A stretch of 51,359 bases of DNA, taken from Fragilaria crotonensis. Its lineage: Eukaryota > Bacillariophyta > Fragilariophyceae > Fragilariales > Fragilariaceae. The notes below the pieces were generated by a model. It was not told the DNA's origin. It was given only the letters and a program-made list of their open reading frames with translations, and ran no database searches. The stretch covers positions 1-51,359 of the forward strand of contig JAKSYS010000454.1 in the NCBI GenBank assembly GCA_022925895.1. The letters are read 5' to 3'. The first letter of the stretch is position 1. Every line of letters begins with the position of its first letter. Made by a program: the position numbers and the translations under genes. This document shows, one piece after another, positions 36,167 through 46,272 of this stretch.

Positions 36167-38078
36167 ATGACTGAAGGAACGGCCCCGTTGCCGTTCTTTG
36201 CGTCTGATAACCCCCCTGATGTTACCGCATCTTTGTTCAACTTCACCATCGTTGCTTATGTTCAAACTCCTGCTTTGATTGAGCGAGAGAATGAGTCTCA
36301 AGCAGCGATTGAAAATCGAAAAGTCGATGATGATAGTTACCGACGCTCAGTTTCGCCGACCAGTTGGCATCGGTTCACTACCTTAGGATTTCAAGCAACG
36401 AATGGCAAAGACTTCGATATGATTTGGAGAGACCGCAACTCAAATCCACTTTGTTTCCATCGACTCGTATGGTATAACTACAAGTCCTATGTTGATCGTG
36501 AATGCAATGTCAATCCTAAGTTACATGCATGGGCAACCAATGTCTCGCACCCCTTTTTACTCGAGCACTCACCAGAATCGTTGGAAATGGACACAGAACG
36601 TTTTAGCTGGTCACGCATTCTTGCCCATTTTGCTAAACACCTAGACAAAGGTCTGTGGAAAGCAGTACGGGGAATGAATAAACGTAATGAAAAAACGTCG
36701 ACAGCTCAATCTCCAACCAAACACTCTGACAACGATGAACTAGACAACCAAGGGAAAAGTGCACGATTTAACATTCCTGTTCCCGTGGTAACTGATGACG
36801 GTAATTCGGACCCATTGAACTCAGGAATCGAGGAGCTCCCTACGCTGATGACAACTATGGCAAACCAAGAAGTCGAAGTGGATACGAGCTCTGAGTCGGA
36901 TGCTAAACAATCGGCTTTTACGCTGAGCAACGAGGTTAGGACAAACGACGGCTCCCATCGTATTTCGTTTAAATGGAAACTTGCTCAGAAGGAGTTCACT
37001 GAGTTGGTCGACAACAAAACTCGTCTCCACTCCGAAATCTTTTCGATTTTGGGTGTCGTATTCCAGGAGACCGACGGGTATTTCTATCTGTGGGACAGCG
37101 ATGAACTGATTTATCCAAAACGAGTCCATGAGTTGACTGTTTCAGATTTGAAAGACTACTTAGAGCCTCAAATCACGACAGCTCAGTCTCTGTATTTGGT
37201 TGCTTTTGCAGTGCGCTTCGCTTTCACCGAGAATCCTATTTCGTGGAGGAATTCTACTCACGTCCAGTCTGCAATGAAATTGAACAACCTTCAGATCCAT
37301 GAATCCAATGTCAACACTACCGCAGGAATTCCAGTGGTGGCTGGGTATATTTTACTTAAGCACCCGACGATGACCTTAAGGCATAAGTATACACAATTTC
37401 TCAGGTCCAGACTTGTGGAAACGTTGCCTTACTTCGACATTCGCCTTCATCGGAAGACACCAACAGACAAGTCAATTGCTCATTTGGTGGTATACTGCGG
37501 GGAAAACCAGGTGACTGATCTATGTCAAGAGCTCTCGACAATCTTGAATGGACAAAACACGGCTGTTTTCCTCCCTCGATACACATTTGCAAATATGACA
37601 AAAGATCAAATCGACAACCATTTCCACATGCATGAAACGTACATCAGAGCTTTGCAACCAATTTCATTGGCACCGCTTGTGACAACGTTAGATTTGAAGC
37701 GAGTTGAGTATTTTTCAGACGGCACGACAATTGAAAGGTCAACTCGTGAGTGGGTTTTGTCACTCAGACGTGAGGATGGAGACACCCTCGCACAATGCGA
37801 TGCGGTAAATGGAGTAAAGAATGTCAGAACTGCATATGTCATGGCCCCGGCAGCTTATGCGTCTGAAATTCGAGAGATGGTGGCTAAATATAAGGAACGT
37901 CTACGACCGATTGCTCGCCGAGAAGCAAAGTATCGAGAAGGGATTCCAGACTTACCAGATGTCATTCACATTACATCTACTGTCCAGACTAACTTAGACT
38001 TCATGGCAAAAATGTCCTCCAGCGATATTTGGAGTAAAGCACCGCCATCGGTTAAATCCCCGCCTTCTGCTGTTGCAT
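36167..38078 (+). CDS. LINE-2 ORF1, N-terminal 637 codons (interrupted by element E)
   Basis: The start is the ATG at 36167 in TCCACCATGA, matching LINE-1's CCACCATGA. The open frame extends further upstream (ATG at 35969), but that part looks like leader sequence. Conserved blocks with LINE-1 ORF1: SYRRSVSPTSWHRFTTLGF, LVWYNYKSY, HAWAT; then HRISFKWKL, ISWRN and VVAGYILLKHPTMTLRHKY; and later DGTTIERSTREW, RREAKYREG and TNLDF. No recognised domain. The frame is interrupted at 38078 in ...CTGTTGCAT by the LTR of element E and resumes after 44590 in the same frame. After removal of E and one GCAT, ORF1 is 959 codons, like LINE-1's 943. Confidence 0.78.
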
Positions 38079-38296
38079 TGTTGATATTACAAGCTACCGG
38101 TACTGTATCATTCAGGATGCTATGAATCATGTATCAAGTATCAAGTACCATTATACGGTACTACATCTGCACAGTACGACTCGGGATTGAAGGATGACTC
38201 CGAACAAGGTAATGCTCACTTTTCTATGTTTTAGATAATTCATAACTGAATCAAGACATGCTTTCCTGCAAGGATGATCTACTTGTAGGATTAACA
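38079..38296 (+). repeat. Element E 5' LTR (218 bp)
   Basis: TG at the start, CA at the end. It contains a short tandem TATCAAG-TATCAAG and the A/T motif TCTATGTTTTAGATAATTC. It appears identical to 44373-44590. Confidence 0.93.
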
Positions 38297-38314
38297 GTTT
38301 ATCAGACCCAACGG
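38297..38314 (+). other. Candidate primer-binding site of element E
   Basis: GTTTATCAGACCCAACGG follows the LTR directly. Its complement is TGGGT-CTGATAA-AC, which reads like a tRNA anticodon stem, a seven-base loop CTGATAA and the first two bases of the other strand. The layout parallels the half-tRNA site of A, B and C, but the tRNA differs. Low-to-moderate support; see findings. Confidence 0.45.
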
Positions 38315-38713
38315 CTCAATGACATGAATGGCGCCATCCGATCGGTAGTATGGAGATCACTGGTTGATCATTTCATCATGGCTAAGAATGGCCGCATGTG
38401 ATGAAACGATGTTGAGCAGATTACGTCGGGAATTGATGAGAAATTGCGTAGGAGTGTTCTCATACCCGAAAGACCGCAATACTACGATAGACGTGCCATA
38501 CGGATAAGTAAATGACCGTGGCACGGAACGAATCAGTCTCAAAGACCGATTCGCAACAAATCTCCTAAATGTGATTAAGGCAAGTCATTATCCGATCGGC
38601 ATAAATGTTGGCACTCTGAAGGCGTTGGTATTCCCGGTTTTTCACCCTTGTATACCCTTGCTTGTTTCTTTAGGAATTTTCACACAAGACCACACCGAAC
38701 CGATATCTCGACC
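38315..38713 (+). other. Element E leader
   Basis: About 400 bases between the primer site and the gag ATG at 38714. No open frame matches known proteins and no structure stands out. Confidence 0.5.
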
Positions 38714-40086
38714 ATGAACGCTGCCCTCCAACGATGCGGCTTTAACGCCCCGACTGTCACGTGGTTGATTGCTCAGGGATTTGCAACCCCGAATGACTTG
38801 ATGCTCGCAACTGAGTCGGATCTCGACTCGATTGCCAGGAGTGTTGCTAGATCTGCACCGCGAGGAGCAGGCAACGTTACGATGCCATTCATCGCAGTGA
38901 AGAACTTGAAAGGCTTCCGTTTCTGGGCGGATGAGCGCAAGCGGACCGGGTTCGAAGCGAACCCCGAAAGTTTCACAGCTGACAAGGTTCCTGAGTTCAC
39001 GGCCAAGTGCCAAGAATACCAGGAACAGAAGGAGGCAGCAAAAGACGAAGATGCATCCAAGCCTGACAGTCTTAAGAAGTTGGTCAACTGGGCATTGTGG
39101 AATGAGTCCTTCCAGAATTACCTTCGTCAAATCCTTAGTGCTGCGAAGATCCCACTCGTTTACCTCACCAGGGACGAAAGGGAAGCGCCAGAGAATGTTC
39201 TTGATCCAGCGGACTTTGGAAGTCCAATGGAGTACCTTATTGAAGCGACGGTACTCGAGGGACGACATTACGAATTGGATAACCTCGATTCTATCGGGAA
39301 TTGAAGACATTTGTCGTAAACGGAGAAGGGTGGTCATACATCAAGAAATTCGAGAGGTCGCAGGACGGTCGGAAGGCGTACTTGGCATTGAAGACGCAGT
39401 GTGAAGGCACCGCGTCCAAGATCACACGTAAGAACAAAGCCTACGCGTCGATCGCGAACGCGTCCTACAGTGGGTCGCGTCGCCAGTATAAATTCCAAGA
39501 TTTTATCAATGTCCACCAGACCGCTCACAATGAAATCCTTGATTGTGATCCAACCGAGGCCGTCCCCGAATCCAAGAAAGTTGCTGATTTTCTCAAGGGA
39601 ATTACCGATCCGAAATTGGAATCTGCCGTCTCAGTGGTGCTTGGCGATCCCAAGCTGCTGAACAATTTCCAGGCATGTCAGCAATACCTGTCGACGACCG
39701 TGGAAAACAGGGCAACCCTCGAGAGAAGTAAGGAAAGGAACATTTCGGGCGTGAAGAGCGGTGAGAAGACGGATAAGACGGCGAAGGCAGGGAAGTTGCC
39801 AAAGGGTTTTAAGTTAGAGAATAAATATTACCCGCCAAAGATCTTCCGACTTCTGAGCCAGGAGCAAAAAGACCAGCTTAAGGAGTGGGGAGACAAGAAA
39901 GGCAAGAGATCCGTGGCCGCTTTAAAGAAACAAATCAAGGAGGAGTTGAAGAACGAGATGAAGAAACTGGCAAAGGGAAACGACAATGATGGCGATGATG
40001 ACCATGAGTCAAGCGCAGATGAAGCGGCCGGGAAGGAATTCGGTCGCGGCGCTCACAAGAAGAAGCAGAAGCTGGATAAGGCCTGA
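38714..40086 (+). CDS. Element E gag
   Basis: The start is ATG 38714 in CGACCATGAACG; an upstream in-frame ATG at 38648 adds 22 residues that look like leader. The first frame, to 39304, has MNAALQRCGFNAPTVTWLIAQGF (a helical fold like O gag), KFTAKCQEYQEQKEAAKDED and WNESFQNYLRQIL. A one-base deletion near 39275 moves coding to the frame that includes LKTFVVNGEGWSYIKKFERSQDGRKAY, SRRQYKFQDFINVHQTAHNEIL, and a very basic/acidic tail (KKQIKEELKNEMKKL, NDNDGDDDHESS) ending KKKQKLDKA. No CCHC knuckle is seen. O gag is colinear. Confidence 0.8.
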
Positions 40087-40104
40087 CAATGCAGAACCGT
40101 TGCG

Positions 40105-40410
40105 ATGGTTTCGCGGGAGGTATACTCAGTGGATTACAATGCAATACACGGAGAGTGTCATCGTTCGGGTCGGTGCGAGATGGACTCTCACGCCGACACA
40201 TGCGTGGCAGGAAGTAATTGCGTGGTTCTCGAGTATACCGGGAGATCAGCTGAGGTCGAGGCTTATTCGCCTGATTACCCGTCGAAGCAGATTCCTATCG
40301 CAACGGTTGCAACGGCCTACGATTGTCCGACTTCCGGGGCCACGTATGTGATAATCATTAACGAAGCTCTTTACTCGGAGACTCCTTACCATTTTCGTTA
40401 CTTTCCCTAA
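40105..40410 (+). CDS. Element E protease
   Basis: A 102-codon frame with the active-site region CEMDSHADTCVAGSN and then IATVATAYDCPTSGATYVIIINEALY. These align with O (MELDSHADTIVLGSN; MTYILVFNEAIW). After INEALYS the register is lost: the expected SLL-NPNQLR-type segment falls in another frame at about 40395-40430. The ATG at 40105 is only the first in the frame; expression is probably by polyprotein fusion. Confidence 0.78.
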   Translation: MVSREVYSVDYNAIHGECHRSGRCEMDSHADTCVAGSNCVVLEYTGRSAEVEAYSPDYPSKQIPIATVATAYDCPTSGATYVIIINEALYSETPYHFRYFP

Positions 40411-40569
40411 CCAGCTCCGGGACAACGATGTCCACGTCGACGAACGACACAGGCAACATGCACCTGACTCGATATTCGGTATTCTCGTTCCGTCCGAACC
40501 CCTACGAATCCCTTTACCCTCGAAGGAGTTGTTGCCGGCTTTGATTCGAGACCCCAACCCAAGACGAGC

Positions 40570-41863
40570 TTGATAATACTGCCCTGCATGTCGAACTCAC
40601 CTCCGACGTTGAGTGGATTCCCACACCTTCGCGCTCTCGCTCGCGGAGGAGGATGTGTTGACTCCGAAGACGAAGAGGAGATTACGAACTTGCGAGCAAG
40701 GCGCTTGAAGGTCCTACACTCCAAGGCAACGAAACAGAAGATCAAGAGTTGCATGCAGGTTCTTGCAGCGAGCCAGTTCCCCTTCGAAATGCAAATCGCA
40801 AACGAAGTAAATCTGCTGAATCAGACCGACCCGATACTGCGAAGGGTCGCAGCACTTACGACGACAGCGGATGCGAGCTCGGAGGAGATTGGCATTGCGG
40901 CGATACGAACTGGAGATGTGACTTCCGATGTAACCCCAGAAAATGTGGCACGACGCTGGATGGTTGGATTAGAGACGGCAAAGAACTCCTTGAAGGTGAC
41001 CACCCAACAAGGAATCCGGTCGATACCGAATCCAGCGACGCGACGTTTTAAAACTCAGATGGCACATCTGCGCTATCCAAGGTTGAGGGGGATGTTTTAC
41101 GCCGACATAATGGAACCGAAGATCAAATCAATTGATTCGCAACGATATGCTCACATTATTGGGAATGGCCGGGGATACACGGGCTTACCCGATGGAGCGT
41201 AAGAACGAGTCAATCTATGCGCTAGATGATTTTGTCAAGAAAGTGGAATTCCAGAAGTATTGTTGTGCGATAACGACGCCACAATGGAAGGATGGGGCGA
41301 GTGGAAGAAGAGGATCCGAAGTATTCAATTGATCCGAAGTACACGGAACCCTATTCACCGTTTCAGAACAAGGCTGAATTGGACATCAGAGAGTTGAAGA
41401 GGATGATCCGAAGATTCCAAGACAAGACGCGATCACCAAGAAGACTCTGGAATTATCTCGTCAACCTTTGCGCAAGGATCAGATCCTTCGTTGCGGGACA
41501 CATCCGGATCTACAAGGACGCTCTGCCTTCGAACAGGTCCATGGGTGGACACCAGATATTTCGCTCTACGTTATGCATGGTTGGTACGAAGTTATTTCTT
41601 ACCTCGACAATGACAACGAGCGGAAGTTGGCATGCTGGTTAGGGCCAGCAGAAGATTATGGTGGCGGGGACGCAGCGTTCCTGTTACCGAAGTCGGCAAA
41701 GCCAATCGTGAGGAGCACGTTCTGGGCCCTAACACCTGATGAACGTGCAGATCGAAGGGAGGAGATCGCGGAATTGTTGGAATCGATAGAAGAGAAGATA
41801 GGGATAAGCGGACAAACGAGGAGGTGGCGGAAGAGCTTGGTGAAAATCAGTTTCCCTGGTTGA
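40570..41863 (+). pseudogene. Element E integrase (frameshifted, no HHCC)
   Basis: The frame from 40570 carries ENVARRWMVGLETAKNSLKVTTQQGIRSI, the same zinc-free N-terminus as O, then MFYADIMEP with the first catalytic Asp. After frame changes near 41190 the core continues as RKNESIYALDDFVKKVEFQK, the second catalytic region (CDNDATMEGWGEWKK), and NPIHRFRTRLNW. The last frame (41468-41863) has GHTPDISLYVMHGWYEVISYL and CWLGPAEDYGGGDAAFLLPKS. Three or more indels. Order and spacing match O. Confidence 0.72.
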
Positions 41864-42182
41864 CATCTTCGGGACTTGAATGACGCAACGGAGGACGGAG
41901 GAGAATTCCGACGCTCCGACGCTGATGATTATACCCGGAGGCTTTTGATCAGTACTTAACTGCTGAGATAGTAACCGACCGCGGCGGAGATATCCTTCGC
42001 GGCACCGTGAAAAGCCGAAAAGAGATCATGACGGAAAGCCAATTGGATCGTCAAACCCAAATCCTTTATTGATTCCCGCGAATACCTTGTGTGTTTCGAG
42101 GACGGGACGGAGGAGACATACACTGCGAATCTAATTGCTGAGTGTTTATACTGCAAATAGATGACGATGGTCGACGCTTGCG

Positions 42183-42360
42183 ATGCAGGAGATCGTTGAC
42201 CACGAAAAGAGTCATAGTGCGCTACGAGAGGACGAGGCGTACTACTCTACCAAGACTGGACCGAAACCAAAGAGAACGACAAAGGGCTGGCGCCTATTAG
42301 TCGAATGGAAAGACGGTTCCAGTACTTGGGTACCGCTGGCAGATTTAAAGGACTCTACCC
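42183..42360 (+). CDS. Element E chromodomain-like module
   Basis: Between the integrase and RT. It reads QEIVDHEKSHSALREDEAY, a basic linker GPKPKRTTKGW, then RLLVEWKDGSSTWVPLADLKDS. The second half resembles the chromodomain core (LVKWKG, TWEP, enL), with W at the cage positions, and the first half is comparable to the E-x-I-L-D-x-R opening. Chromodomains on retrotransposon integrases are well known in Gypsy chromoviruses and direct insertion to modified histones. In a copia element this is unusual. Its resemblance is by eye. O has lost about 20 bases just here. Confidence 0.5.
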
Positions 42361-43440
42361 AGTTCAAGTTGCCGACTACGCCGTTACAAACAACCTGTCA
42401 AACGAACCAGCGTTCCGATGGTGGGTTCCATTTGTACTCAAGAAACGAGAAAGGATTCTAAAAAGGTCAAGTCGAAATATTGGTCGGTTTCACACAAATA
42501 CGGATTAGAACTCCCGAAAAGTGTCGCCCATGCGTTAGCGATCGACAAGAGAACGGGAACGGATTTCTGGACGAAGGCGATCGAAAAGAGATTCGAACGT
42601 TTTCCTGCATTCGAGTTTATCGAAGACGACGACACAAAAGTTCCACCTGGGTACGAGTTCGTTGATACATATTTTGTCTTCGACATCAAAATGGACCTTA
42701 CTAGAAAGGCCAGATTGGTAGCGCGAGGCAATATGACCGAGGCAACGAAGGAACAAACGTTTGCGTCTGTCGTGAGCAGAGATACGGTGAGACTCTTCTT
42801 CCTCTTGGCCGCTCTCAACGATTTAGACCTCTTTGTGTGATATTCAAAATGCTTACCTGGCGGCACCGAATAAGGAAAAGGTGTGGACTAAGTTTACTGA
42901 TCAATTAGGACCTGAGTACAATGGTAAAGAGCTATAATCGCGAAAGCTCTCTATGGCTTAAGATCGAGCGGAAGATCGTTTCGCGACTACTTGGCTAAGA
43001 ATTTAAGGGAACTGGGCTTCGCGTCGTCGAAAGCTGACCCTGATCTGTGGATGAAAGCGGCGGTCAAACCGAACGGGGACAAAGTCTACGAGTACGTCAT
43101 ATCGTACGTGGACGACTTGATTTTTCAAGGAATAGATCCGGAGGGCTTTATGGATGCCCTGGGACAGCGTTTTACCTTGAAGCCGGGAGCATTAAAGAAC
43201 CAGATACTTATTTGGGCGTTGACATAAAGAAATTCCGTATCCCAGATTCTGACGAGCCCGATAAGGTGCGGTGGGCGTTCGAGTCAACTTCATACGTGAA
43301 GAAGGCGATCGCCGACCTGGAAAAGGAACTTGAAGATGCCGATCTCAGACTGTTGCCAAATGCAAAGACTCCGCTGGCAAGTGGATACCGGCCTGAGTTA
43401 GACCTTTCAGCGGAGTTGGGAGCAAACAATTGAACTACTA
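42361..43440 (+). pseudogene. Element E reverse transcriptase (frameshifted)
   Basis: The RT entry reads FRWWVPFVLKKRERIL and LPKSVAHALAIDKRTG, then FDIKMDLTRKARLVARGNMTEATKEQTFASVVSRDTVRLFFLLAALND. The frame stops at 42838-42840, but motif A continues in the next frame as DIQNAYLAAPNKEKVW. ALYGLRSSG and motif C ISYVDDLIFQG follow in the frame read from 42991. A second set of frames gives TYLGVDIKKF and TPLASGYRPELDLSAELG. The catalytic aspartates are visible in both motifs. Four indels or so separate the pieces. Confidence 0.8.
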
Positions 43441-44235
43441 TCAAGGTTTGATTGGCGTCCTCAGATGGATTTGCGAAATTGGGAGGATTGATGTTTTGAT
43501 GCCGGTGTCGTTAATGTCGCGGTACTTGGTATCGGCACGACAAGGACATTTAGAACAAGTCTTCCATATTTTTGCATACTTAAAGCATCATCCGAGATCG
43601 ACAATGGTGTTCGACGATACGATCCCGACATTCCGAGGTGAGCGATTCGTCAAATGTGACTGGTCCGAGTTCTACCCGACGCAGCCGAAGCAATACCCGA
43701 AAACATGCCGACGCCACGTGGAAAGGATGTCACAATGTCATGTTTCGTGGATGCTGACCACGCAGGGTGTAGAGAGACAAGGAGGTCACATTCAGGGATC
43801 TTAATATTCGTTAATCGAGCGCCGATACTTTGGTTTTCCAAGAGGCAGAATACGGTCGAGGCGTCTACGTATGGTTCAGAGTTACTTGCAATGCGACTAT
43901 CGATTGAGATGATAGAGGGACTACGTTACAAACTGCGGATGATGGGTGTTCCGCTAACCGAGGAATGCTCCGTGTTTTGTGATAATTCGGCAGTTGTGAC
44001 TAATTCCCGACCTGAATCGACACTCAAGAAGAAGCACGCTGCAATTAACTTTCACCGCGTACGCGAAGCGATTGCTGCCGGGACCATCAGGGTGGCAAAA
44101 GAAAACACACAGACGAACTTGGCAGATATCTTGACAAAGTTAATGCCAGGACCGAAGATGAAGGAGTTGTTGCATAACATACTCTGTAATCGACGACCAA
44201 CACCCGGGGACACGAATTGGGTAGTCGCGATATAA
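43430..44235 (+). CDS. Element E RT C-terminus and RNase H
   Basis: MNYYQGLIGVLRWICEIGRIDVLMPVSLMSRYLVSARQGHLEQVFHIFAYLKHHPR is the copia RT connection. RNase H follows from about 43705: CFVDADHAGCRETRRSHSG (first Asp), STYGSELLAM (Glu) and SVFCDNSAVVTNSRPESTL (second Asp), with INFHRVREAIAAGTIRV and LADILTKLMPGPKMKELL. It ends TAA at 44233-44235. One frame change occurs between the connection and RNase H. The active-site residues are all present. Confidence 0.85.
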
Positions 44236-44372
44236 TGGTAACTGTCCATCGAAAACAGTAGGTGACCGTCGCAGGGTTATATATGTTAACGACGTAGCCA
44301 GGGCCTCTGTCGATCGGTTCAGGAAGTGTGATTCGCCTCTGATTCAGGAACTTAATTCAGAGTCGCGGGGAC

Positions 44373-44590
44373 TGTTGATATTACAAGCTACCGGTACTGT
44401 ATCATTCAGGATGCTATGAATCATGTATCAAGTATCAAGTACCATTATACGGTACTACATCTGCACAGTACGACTCGGGATTGAAGGATGACTCCGAACA
44501 AGGTAATGCTCACTTTTCTATGTTTTAGATAATTCATAACTGAATCAAGACATGCTTTCCTGCAAGGATGATCTACTTGTAGGATTAACA
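44373..44590 (+). repeat. Element E 3' LTR (218 bp)
   Basis: I read it as identical to 38079-38296. The 137 bases before it (44236-44372) are non-coding and end with a purine-rich stretch, GAGTCGCGGGGAC, likely the polypurine tract. Confidence 0.93.
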
Positions 44591-45562
44591 GCATCAGCTG
44601 CAGCAAACAGTTCAGCTCAGTCGAACGCATTGGACGCCAGTGACCATAACACCCAGTGGCCGTCGTTGGTAAAACGACCAGGACTCGATGGCTCTAATCC
44701 GATCAAGCCAGTACATAAGCCGAGTGCCAAACGTCCACCGAAGGAGAAACCCAAGCCTCCCCTGGACTCACAAGGCAAATCTTCCCATATAAGCATCACG
44801 TCGGAAGAAGTCGACGAGCGAGCGGACACAGCTTCGACTCATTCCTTGACCAATACGTTAAGATCGTCAACGACCATGCGGATGACTGAGTTGGAAAATC
44901 AAATGCGCGAATGTCGAGAACTCTTACGTTCGAATCGGGAAGCAGCTCGAGATTCGTCGGTTCGATTAGCGGCAAACGAACAAAGTCTCCGAGAAACCAT
45001 GGAGACCATAACGGAAATGACACATACCGTGGCCGGATTACAAACGCAGTTCGCGGGTTTCAACATCACGATGGAGAGCATGCGGCTCATGTTGCATACA
45101 TTGATGCATCAGTCAAATGTCAACAGTGCACAGGTCGAAAATAACCTTCCATATTCCGCTTTTCCGTCGTCTCCAATGCCGTATCACCAGTTGGCGACAA
45201 TCTCTGAATCCCCACCTCACCCAACTGATTTACAAGGGACGGGTGACAGTCTATCTGTAGCATCAGAGGATTCCACGTATCGCAGATCTCCTGAGAAGAA
45301 GAAAACGCGGAAATATGATGAGCAGACAACGTCGATTTCAGCAAGTCTTCCAGTGGATCTTGAAGATGTTCACATGTGTCTCTTCGAGGAAGGAATTCCA
45401 GATGACACTCAGGATACCGTTCTTGCGAGTGATTCATCGGATCAACATCAAGATGACTCTGTTCGACAGTCCACGTCACAAAATCCCCAACAAACCTCAA
45501 GAAGCCCCCCGGACGCTCAATACACAAATCCAAGCGATCCGGCTGGGCGTGATAACACGTAA
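44591..45562 (+). CDS. LINE-2 ORF1, C-terminal 322 codons with coiled coil
   Basis: Resumes in the frame of the N-terminal part: ASAAANSSAQSNALDASD, then a basic proline-rich segment. A coiled coil of about 85 residues follows (RMTELENQMRECRELLRSNREAARDSSVRLAANEQSLRETMETITEMTHTVAGLQ...LMLHTLM), matching the coiled coil in LINE-1 ORF1 (QFRDFQSALSRQKKMYEKQE). A serine/proline-rich tail ends GRDNT and TAA at 45560-45562. Oligomerisation by this coiled coil is inferred from other LINE ORF1 proteins. Confidence 0.75.
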   Translation, partial: ASAAANSSAQSNALDASDHNTQWPSLVKRPGLDGSNPIKPVHKPSAKRPPKEKPKPPLDSQGKSSHISITSEEVDERADTASTHSLTNTLRSSTTMRMTELENQMRECRELLRSNREAARDSSVRLAANEQSLRETMETITEMTHTVAGLQTQFAGFNITMESMRLMLHTLMHQSNVNSAQVENNLPYSAFPSSPMPYHQLATISESPPHPTDLQGTGDSLSVASEDSTYRRSPEKKKTRKYDEQTTSISASLPVDLEDVHMCLFEEGIPDDTQDTVLASDSSDQHQDDSVRQSTSQNPQQTSRSPPDAQYTNPSDPAGRDNT

Positions 45563-45774
45563 TGAGTCGATACAGGCACGCGTCGATGGCATCCGAGACG
45601 GAAACCGAGTTACCGTCAAACGAGGATGCACAGTCAGTCGGTCTTGGAACTCAAATTCCTCCTGACGATGTAACTCACATCCCCATAAGTCTACTGGACA
45701 GCGCGAAGTTGCAATGGCGGCAGTTATTTTCCAAGCCAATTATCGACAATAATTCGAGACCAACTGTGAGACCC
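45562..45774 (+). pseudogene. LINE-2 ORF2 N-terminus, cut by the LTR of element D
   Basis: The ATG at 45562 overlaps the ORF1 stop in TAATG. 71 codons of a serine/asparagine-rich leader (MSRYRHASMASETETELPS...DNNSRPT) are present, then the LTR begins. No endonuclease motif is reached. LINE-1 ORF2 has a leader of about 55 residues before its endonuclease. The frame runs on 30 bases into the LTR before a stop. Confidence 0.7.
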
Positions 45775-46272
45775 TTTCTAGTACGACGGCTCCACATACA
45801 TTGACTCGCTTGGGAGTCGAGTTAGTGCGAGACCGTCAGAAACAGAAGAGGGGGAACACGACAGCACAATGAATAAGAGCGCGGCGGTATCCGACGAGGT
45901 ACGTAGTCGCGAAGGTATCGGCGATGGTGGTGTCGTGAGTTGTAGATGTGGACGAAGCAGCAACTGTACCTCTTCACCCTTACGATCGTAGACCGGCAAG
46001 AATGCAGTGGAGGTAATAGTTTAGGCTAAGTTAAAGTTGTGAGCAGTGTCAGGAGACACTGCCTTTAGACTATCAAAGTTGGATGCAACAGTACAATCCA
46101 GAACAAGTAGACTGGATGTACTGAGATATCCAGTAGCTTGTACCGTACCGTCATGACCATGCCATGAATCAAGACTGCGAAGTAAGGCGGTAATGCAGTA
46201 AGCTGGAGTAGATGCAGTGGACTGTGTACGGTAGACAGTAGCACAGTGGCAAAGATGAGATATGCACTGACA
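45775..46272 (-). repeat. LTR of copia element D (498 bp)
   Basis: Starts TGTGAGACCCTTTCTAG and ends TATGCACTGACA (plus reading), like B. The first half is about 90% like B; the second half is diverged. Conserved block at about 45970-46012; hairpin GCAGTGTC-AGGA-GACACTGC at 46043-46062. The polypurine-tract region CACTCCCCCATTG follows at 46273, so this is the 3' LTR of a minus-strand element whose interior extends to the right. Confidence 0.88.

Larger units (their letters stand above)
38079..44590 (+). mobile_element. Copia element E: complete insertion in LINE-2 ORF1
   Basis: 6512 bp with 218-bp LTRs (38079-38296 and 44373-44590) that I read as identical. They start TGTTGATATTAC and end AGGATTAACA. 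GCAT flanks both sides (38075-38078; 44591-44594), a 4-bp or degraded 5-bp duplication. The plus-strand order is gag, DSHADT protease, integrase without HHCC, chromodomain-like module, YVDD RT, RNase H. Frameshifts occur throughout (eight or more) despite the identical LTRs. It is the same lineage as O. Confidence 0.92.
36167..45774 (+). mobile_element. LINE-2: truncated non-LTR element related to LINE-1
   Basis: Contains ORF1, interrupted by copia element E, and the first 71 codons of ORF2 before the LTR of element D at 45775. It is colinear with LINE-1 and clearly diverged. ORF1 and ORF2 overlap as TAATG at 45560-45564, the counterpart of ATGA in LINE-1. No endonuclease or RT remains in the window; whether it continues beyond D cannot be told, since the sequence right of D has no LINE match. 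Confidence 0.8.
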
